From positions 33,673,529-33,737,528 of the forward strand of contig NC_091188.1 in assembly GCF_040958095.1 (NCBI RefSeq): a stretch of DNA of 64,000 bases, in the 5' to 3' direction. The stretch comes from Procambarus clarkii. Its lineage: Eukaryota; Arthropoda; Malacostraca; Decapoda; Cambaridae. The position numbers were made by a program, and so were the translations under genes. The notes under the pieces are model-generated. The model made no database searches. It worked only from the letters and a program-made list of their open reading frames with translations, and had not been told where the DNA came from. Position 1 is the first letter of the stretch. Each line of letters begins with the position of its first letter. Positions 56,617-64,000 of the stretch are shown piece by piece.

Positions 56617-58560
56617 GCTCACAGCTGCACACACCACGTACCACAGAGTTACACATTAATCACACAGCAAAGTGACTCCAATCATTACGCAGGGTCAGTA
56701 GTAATAATTCACACACTATTTAATGCATTTATGCATACAGAACCACTGCTAAGAGGCGGGGCACATGGAGTTAGGCCTCTCTGCTCCACATATGTGCCTG
56801 GTTTCAGGGTCACTCAGTCCGAGCTGAGATGTCTTGCCAAATGTATCTTTTGTCACGTGTAGCTCCTCAGTGCACTACACACCTTCTGACTCCAGTGCAA
56901 TATTCTAACCACTGAAAAAATATATATAACACTCAACGTACCGTAGTATTAATAGCAGGTAGATATGTATAAGCTGCAGATACACTTGGCAGCGCTGTGG
57001 TCTGTACCTGGTAGCAAGCGTGCCATCTATGGTATCTAACCGATGATTTCCAAAGTCACTCTGATACATTATTCACTCTTCCACACTTACCAGTCAGTCT
57101 CTGATGTAGATATCTTGTGACGGGAAAGTGTTAGAGTGTAGATGTTAGGCAGTCCTCCAATGGCTGGTGTCAATGCCTGTCACATTTACAAAAAAAAAAG
57201 ATAGACTGCTTGCCTGTTGTCTGTGGTAAGTGAGAGGGAGGAACACGTAAAACACAAAGTATGAACAATGAAACTTTAATATAGAAAACAAAATATGAAC
57301 AAAGACAATCCCTTGGCTTATGTACAGTGCAAATGAACAAGTCAAAAAACAATATAACATTAATGATTAATAGGGATGAAGTTTACTCTACAATAATATA
57401 AATATACAGTGAAATATAATCAGGTGCTGAGAATATTGGCTATGGCTGAGACCTCCCTTAGTATACAGAGCCAGAGAGCTTAGTATGCCAGAGAGAGATG
57501 TCAACTCTTAGAGCACAAAGAATATTCTGAAGTTGATGGCAGGTTCAAGCTCAGACATCGACTCAGGTAGATGGCGCTGAGGTGCAGTGTGCAGGTGTGC
57601 AGTCACCAATCAGGAGCAGGCAGGCTGGGAAGGGTAGTTGGCTGGTTGATGACGAGCCGGCATGGAGGGAGTGTGGAGTTGGGGGTTTAGGGTACGTTTT
57701 AATCAAACGTACCCTAAACCTGGTCAAAACGTTTTGTGCTACTGGTGGACGTATCTTGAATGTAGCATCTTATACTTGTAGAATAAACGTAACTTTAGGT
57801 AGGGAAGAGCAGGCTCAATCTCTCTTGAAAGAGATTATCACCACAATCTACATACATGTAGCCTGGCACTGGCATTGACTATATCATCAAAACTCTGCGA
57901 GATGTACACTTTAGTTCAGTATAGCGGGGTGAGGGCAGCAGTTCCCACCCTCTGTATACAAATGGTCGCACGGGAAACACAACTCTCTGGAGTAGGGCAC
58001 CTGAGGCGCAGTTCACGTGCCCGGCAAGAGAGCAGTGCCTGATTCCTGGCCAAGAAACTAGGCCCAGCCACATTACCACCCCTGAAGCGACCCTCACCAG
58101 AACTTTTCTTCTCCACACACAGTTGTCATGTTATCTGTGTAAGCTGGAACCGCTTTGCAGAGCACCATGGAGCAGTCCAGCAAGTCCTTGCCGAGAGTCT
58201 GCTCACCTCATGGCCGCGTATCCTCACTTTTTTGAACGATCCACGAGCGCCATATCTGGCGTGGACCCCCTCCTGGCGACGGCTGGGTCAAGACTAGAAG
58301 ACAGAGTGACTAGAATTCCTTGAATATGCCGAGTAGTTCTGGTCGTCACACCTTTCGCAAGTGACGCTGGTTGACCCGGGGGCAGCGTCATACGAGGACA
58401 ATAGTTTGGCACGCCAGTTCCGCCTCTACACACAGATCTAACACTCTTACCACTCATCATACGTCCTGTAAGTAATACTCACGAGTCGCATCACTCACAA
58501 TTACCTCAGATTAACATCAGTTTTCAGTTAATTAGCCTTAAGTATGGTCCCAAGGCTCCC
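56617..58560. other. Non-coding region, counterpart of 3256-5160
   Basis: No recognised gene. Carries a copy-specific inverted duplication at 57684-57720. Confidence 0.4.
57684..57720. repeat. Copy-specific 16-bp perfect hairpin
   Basis: GGTTTAGGGTACGTTT, five bases, then AAACGTACCCTAAACC. Copy 1 (about 4323-4345) has only the first arm followed by GCCTCC. The second arm is an inverted copy of the adjacent sequence. Confidence 0.95.
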
Positions 58561-58561
58561 C

Positions 58562-58623
<62 letters not shown>

Positions 58624-58641
58624 GACAGACAGACAGACAGA
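58562..58641. repeat. (CA)n and (ACAG)n microsatellite, copy 2
   Basis: Counterpart of 5186-5291, shorter in both the CA and ACAG parts. Confidence 0.95.
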
Positions 58642-58999
58642 AGTAGTAGGGATGACACGCCACAGGTGATATTTTGTTTCAGGTCCAATATCACGTGTAG
58701 CGTGTCAGGGTTTTCAGAAAAGTTCTTATGATGAAAATAATGTCATACGAGTTTGTTAAGAGTTCTTATGGGAGAAATTCAAATCGTGTTTATGAGCCAG
58801 GGTTTTTCAGGTAATTTTTGTCAGTCACAGATTTTAGAAGTTGTTAAAGTTCTTATGATGAAAATAATATCATACGATTTTTGTTAAGAGTTCTTATGGG
58901 AGAAATTTTCAGAGTTCCTACCGATAATAAACCAATATTTAGGCCTTATACATTTAAGTAGGATTCTTACTTAGAAACTAGTATATTGCTATATAACTG

Positions 59000-61900
59000 A
59001 TTCATTTTCCTGCCCCCTCCCCCTGCATCTCCTGCTCATACATCACACCCCCTTCCTCCCTCCCCCTTACCTCGCAATTTCTCACCGCACCTGTGTTTAC
59101 CTTACGGCCCCAGACAGACGCAGCCTCCAGGTCACCTCCTTAATCGTATCTTATCTTATCTTCTCCATAATATCTGGACCCTCCCTCCACTCTCCCTCTC
59201 TCTCTTCCTATTTACTTACAGCTATTTTTCTGACATCGTAATGTTTTGTTCCTTTTTTCATTAACCAGTCAGTTTTACACACATCAACCGAGGCATCTCA
59301 ATGTAACCTTTATTACTGAAACTGCCTCCGAGACTATCTAAGCTGGCACCGGCTACCTGCCCCAGGCTATCTGCCCGAGGCAATCATCACCTGATTACCC
59401 GCCCTAACATCTACCAGTCATTGTCAGCGTTCACCAACATAATAATTTATATACATTAGGCGGTAATAAACATATTTATTTTTATTTAGTCATCTAATTT
59501 TTAGTTTACGCAATGGATAATAAACTACTCATTTTATCCTGAAGTTCTAAAAAGCTCGCTCCTCAATCCGCTTATATAATATCTGTCCTATTCACTCCTC
59601 ATCTCTGTAAGAATAACAGTTTTAGATAGCGTTTACACATGTATCCGTTACCTCCATCCCTATCTCACAAAGCGGGGGTCATCTCCGTAATCTTACATTA
59701 TCTTAGCGTCACCGCAACACCTGTTCCTACCTCGCACCCGCCCCGCATCTCGCTCCCGTGTCACCTACACCGACCCCCACTGAACGCCGCTGCTATCTTA
59801 TCGTCACGATCTTATCTAGACCAGTCTCTCTACTTGACACCTTACTCTCCATATTCATTATCATCAATATTGTTCTTTCACAAATCCGTACAGCTATATG
59901 AACTTCGTAATGCTAGTTCCATACATTAAACAAGACAGTTTGCTCAAATCAACCGAGTCAATTACCAAACTTTAGCTCATGTCCCCGCATTAGTTCCCTC
60001 GCACATCGTCGTTATTAACCCATTATTTCATTAAATTTTAACCCGCCATACTTCTAACTGTGTAAGTAAGGAAACCACATTTACTAAACTCTAGCTCTTA
60101 TCCTCCGCCTTAGCTCTCTCTCGTATCTTCGTTAATACCTAATCAAATTCCCTGAAATTTTTACCCTCTGTATTTCAGACACTGTAAATAAGATCAAAAC
60201 AGTTATCGAGCTCCAGCTCTCGTCACCACCTTACTTCCCTCTCGTGTCTTCGGTAATATCCTATCAAATTCCCTTAAATTTATACCCTCTGTATTTCAGA
60301 CATAGTAAATATGATGTAAACAATTATCAAACTCTAACTCTTGTCCTCTGTCCAAGTTCACTCCTGTAAATTCATTACTATCAGTCCAAATCCCCGTGAG
60401 ATTTAAACACCCAACTACATCTTCATAGTAAATAAAAAAAAAAAGCCAGTTCAGTTACCGAGTTTCAACTTTTGTTCCCTGCTTATCTCATTTTGTACAA
60501 GTTCTTTATTATCCAACTAAATCACCTGAGATTTAAGATCACATTACTTCTAACCTAGTAAAATTAATCAGGACATTAGCCAAGCTCCATTTCCTCTGTC
60601 TTAGATCATCGAACATAAATATATCCAATCAAGTCCCTCTCCAGCCTAACTCTTTATCAGAGTAATCACCTTACCTTTTCTCATCCCCAACGTATCCAAA
60701 CCTTCAATAATCATACTGTATTTGCTTATTTTCTCTATATTCAGCTGTGTTCTTCACATTTTTTCCCTGTTTTCTGTGTTCACTCCATGTTCTACAAATG
60801 TTCACAGCAAGCTCAGTTCAAATTTTTTCACCTGTTTTTCTCAATTTTTCTGTTTCTACCATTTTCCCCGTATGTTCACTATGTTTTGTTATGTTTTTCA
60901 TGTACATCATATGTTCTCTCTATGACTTTTATGCTCAATATTCATGTTCTCAATGTTCTTAGCTTGTTCTTCACATGTTCATTATTTGTATTCCCTATGG
61001 TCCTTATCATGTCTTCATATTCTCTATAAGTTCATATTCCCTGCATGTTCACTCTATTCATCAACTTTTTCTTACATGTTTTCTGTGTTCCCCATAAGTT
61101 CACTGTGTTCATTCCCTTACTTAACCTCAATTTTTTATGTTCTTTGTATCTTTAAACCAATTTGTTTCTTCCATTCAGTATGGAAGAATGACAAATTGGT
61201 TTAACAAATATTATCATCTTTGACAAATATTATCATCGGCAATACAGTTCCCTCAACAATTTTAGTCACCCAGTTTTATTTGCAAAACTAAGTCAAAGTA
61301 AGTCAAAGTATTTCTCATAGTCAACTTAATAGTTCTACCAGCCCTGTTCTTAAACAAATCTACACTTTATTCAGTTCCAAATTTACAAAGACAAACCTTT
61401 CTTGTAACTTCTTAACTAAAAATCTTTCGCCAATCAACTAAAACATAGTCACTTTCGTCATTTCTCAACTAAACTTATTATCCAATCAACCAAAAATAGG
61501 CAGGATTAATCTCATTCAACACCGTTCTTAACTAAAACAACCTTTCTCTTAGCTAAAAGTTGTCAAAGGAATCTTTCCAACACTGTTCATAACTAACTTT
61601 ATCCATCGTCATTCAACTAAAATATTAACTTTCATCATTTCCTAACTAAACTTATTCCATAGTCAACAGAAAATAACCGTGTTCATCATATTTCATTATC
61701 ATTTATCTAAAAAATTATCTGCCAATCATCAGAAAAGTCATGTCCATCATGTTTTGTCTTTGCTTAACTAAGTGTTCATCAGTCAACTAAAAAATAGTTA
61801 CTTCAGCATGTTTCCCTGTCATTTTTTAACTGAAATATCACTTCTCTCATCTGAAATAGTCATGTGTAGCCTCTTTCCAACACTGTTCTTACCTAAAGTA

Positions 61901-62800
61901 ACCTTTCACTTCGCTAAAAATAGTCATATTCATCATTGTTCCTAACTAAAATTATATGTCGTTAAGTAAGAAATATAGTCAGACACTCTTCGAGACATCA
62001 AGGACTTACTCAAAGACATCAAAGTTGCACTCAAAGACATGACATCATTTGAGACATCAAAACATCCTTTAAGACTTCAAGGGCACTCTTCGAGATATCA
62101 AAAGACACTCTCAAACACTCAAAAATTTACTCGCATCCTCAAAGTTATTCTCTAAGACAACAAAGTCATTCTCAGAGTCATCAAAAGTTATTCTCAGAGT
62201 CACCTTTGTTATTCAAAGAAGCCTTCTGAGACATCCTCGTTCAACAAAACTGTCCTCAGAGCCATCAAAAAGTTAAATACAGTCATCAAAGTTACTCTTC
62301 AATACATCAAAAGACGCATTCAAAATACTACTCATGTTCTCAGAAGTCTTTCTCAAAGTCACCAAAGGTATTCCAAGAGACGTTAAAATTAATCTCAGTC
62401 ATCAAACTTGTTCTCAAGTCATCAAAGATAATCTTAGTCGTCAAAGGTATTCTCAGAGAAACTTTCCAAAACATCTTTGTTCAACAAACTTGTTCTCAAA
62501 GTCTACAAAGTTATTCCAAGAGACATCAAAGTTAATCTAAGACATCATCTTTCATCAAAGTTATTTTTAGAGACATCTAAAGTTATTATGTAAGACAAAA
62601 GTTATTCTCAGAGTCATCAAAGTGATCTCTAATTCACCTTCGTTCACCAAAAAGTTGTTCTCTAAGACACCTTCGTTCATCAAAGAAACTCTCCTTCTTC
62701 CAACAGGTTATTCTTTAAGACATCTTTAGTCATAAAAGTTATTCTCAGAGACATCAAAGTTATTCTCCTAGCTATCAAACAATACTACTCATGTTTTCAA
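59000..62800. repeat. Layered degenerate arrays, copy 2
   Basis: Counterpart of 5800-9560: about 120-130-bp units (59940-60590), TGTTC-rich stretch (60740-61160), AACTAAA/TAGTCA stretch (61250-61970) and ACATCAAAG/TTATTCTCAG units (61980-62800). Unit boundaries match copy 1 apart from small insertions such as one extra unit near 62745. Confidence 0.8.
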
Positions 62801-63255
62801 AAAGTCATTTTCAAAAGTGTAACTCTGTCTATTAAATGTTATTCTCTAAGATAACCTGACATAAAACTTCTCTCAAATATAACTAGTTCCACTTTTCATA
62901 TCAAAAACTTTCATTTCTGTTTAAATATATTTTCCTTTGCCTTAGATCATAAATATTATAGATCAAGACCCTCTCCGGGTAAATACATATTAAGTAGTTT
63001 ACTCTACCAAGGAAACATTCAGGAAGTAATAATTAAAAGAGTAGTTAGTTTACTAAACTTTATTATGCTTAAATTCCAAGAAAAACATTATGTAATAACT
63101 AAACATACATACATTTCCAAGAAAACAATATTTAATAACTAAATAGCGATCATTAATCATAAAATAGCACATAAGGAAAGAAAAGAACATATTTCTATTT
63201 ATATACGCAGCTTCTTAAAATCAAGCTTTCGCTTGCAACCAAATTTGTTTTTTTG

Positions 63256-63875
63256 CTAATATATCGGTGTTTCATTAGGATGATTCTGAAAATCAGGGTC
63301 ATCGCTCCATCGCTGACCGCATTGAGAAAACTCTACCGAAGCTTCTAAAGGATTGCTACTAGGAGTTTTAAAACATTTATAAATCTCTTCATCACTATCT
63401 GAAATAATATACTCCTCAACTATTGAAGCATTACAGATTTCTTTTATCGGTTTAGTCCCTACCACTCGTATATAATCAGGGGAGCTCCAGCCGCTATACC
63501 CCGGCTGTGGGGACGACGTTTTATTTGCTCTTATTTCAATCTCTTTAAATACAAGGGGGGCTCTTCCCTCGGTAAATATTACAGTTTCATCAACATCATC
63601 ATCATCATTACTATCAGATTTTTCAACACTAACAGGATCATGGCTAGGTTCCGCTTTTCCATCTCCTTGCTCCTGAACAGAATTAGCGGCGCCTACATCT
63701 TCAACAACATTATCAATTTCGGGGGAAGTAGGGAAGATCGGGTTATCATCTGATGGCTCCGCTTTCATTCCCCTTCTAGCAAAAATAATCTTCAACAGGT
63801 CCATCACCTCATAGTTTTTCTTTAAAACACTGATTATAAAAACATCCCCCTTCACAATAATCCTTCCTTCATCTC
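63256..63875 (-). CDS. Unrecognised acidic-protein gene, exon 2, copy 2 (open)
   Basis: Exon 2 of the gene described at 10030-10924. The acceptor TTTGCAG ends at 63876 and the exon starts at 63875. The frame is open to TAG at 63256: about 206 residues, plus MSGTN from exon 1, which lies beyond the right window edge. Start of the exon: DEGRIIVKGDVFIISVLKK; then EVMDLLKIIFARRGMKAEP; an acidic linker with SDSNDDDDVDE; GYSGWSSPDYIRVVG; SDSDEEIYKCFKTP; end NHPNETPIY. No signal peptide or membrane segment is evident. The SDSDEE and DDDD tracts suit casein-kinase-type sites or a nuclear acidic region (inference). No homologous family was recognised. The computed ORF extends 13 codons upstream of the acceptor, but that part is intron. 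Confidence 0.6.
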
Positions 63876-64000
63876 CTGCAAAGGAACAAAAAAACCTGAG
63901 TAAAGTATAAAACATACTATTTACTTACTCCCTATAAAAATAAATTACCATGTACTTATCTAAACGCCACAAGCAAGACCATAATTATCCTATACACCTA

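Larger units (their letters stand above)
51715..64000. repeat. Segmental duplication, copy 2
   Basis: Second copy of the segment at 1-10779. Relative to copy 1 it carries a 1.6-kb TIR insertion at 52274-53874, 40 extra bases at about 54299-54340, a hairpin insertion at 57684-57720, a roughly 150-bp deletion after about 58716, and small indels in the arrays. It lies on the right-hand contig, downstream of the N gap. Confidence 0.95.

Noticed and set aside
1..64000. Prokaryotic operons, phage, defence islands or secondary-metabolite clusters
   Set aside because: No ribosome-binding-site-led gene runs, and the content is entirely eukaryotic repeats, splice signals and a metazoan gene fragment.

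Overview
This is a stretch of animal nuclear DNA that looks like repeat-rich arthropod DNA, most likely from a decapod crustacean. No prokaryotic gene organisation is present. The evidence is dense, mostly broken non-LTR retrotransposons of several families, tRNA-derived SINEs, a Gypsy-type LTR retrotransposon, a Penelope-like fragment, TIR elements, long (CA)n tracts, spliceosomal GT/AG signals, and a broken copy of the metazoan membrane-protein gene EI24. The decapod assignment rests on remembered resemblance of the repeat families and is inference.

Layout. 1-10779 and 51715-64000 are two near-identical copies of one segment, same orientation, about 51.7 kb apart. A 500-N assembly gap (47198-47697) lies between them. 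Each copy carries, in order: the 3' part of an RNase H-bearing LINE (+), an inverted-head SINE, a Gag-like ORF with zinc knuckles (-), a (CA)n tract, about 3.7 kb of layered degenerate tandem arrays, and a small acidic-protein gene (-). Between the copies lie: an ORF1-only (Gag-like) element (11.9-13.4 kb, +); a CR1-like LINE (14.5-20.7 kb, -) split by a SINE and a 2.1-kb LTR-like insertion; a hAT-like MITE (20.9-21.8 kb); a Penelope-like fragment; a longer relative of the ORF1-only element (24.1-25.9 kb, -); an RNase H LINE remnant (26.3-27.6 kb, -); a three-headed composite SINE (29.5-30.1 kb); a 38-bp minisatellite (31.6-32.0 kb); a decayed Gypsy pol (35-38.2 kb, -); an EI24 pseudogene (39.8-40.7 kb, -) next to a second, inverted LTR-like element; and two head-to-tail fragments of a CR1-group LINE separated by a (CA)n tail (42.9-47.2 kb, +).

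The only candidate host protein gene is the unrecognised two-exon gene on the minus strand. In copy 1 both the start exon (16 coding bases, then a GTGAGTAC donor) and the acceptor of exon 2 are visible, and they join in frame. In copy 2 exon 2 is fully open, while copy 1 carries a 2-bp frameshift. The two copies also differ by a clean 1.6-kb TIR-element insertion, a hairpin-templated inverted duplication, repeat-unit changes and scattered substitutions. That pattern fits two haplotypes placed in tandem at a scaffold join, or a fairly recent segmental duplication; the sequence alone cannot decide between them. No classical 'system' such as an operon or defence island was found. The most unusual items are the unknown spliced gene with its array field, the inverted-head SINE family, and the ORF1-only elements.
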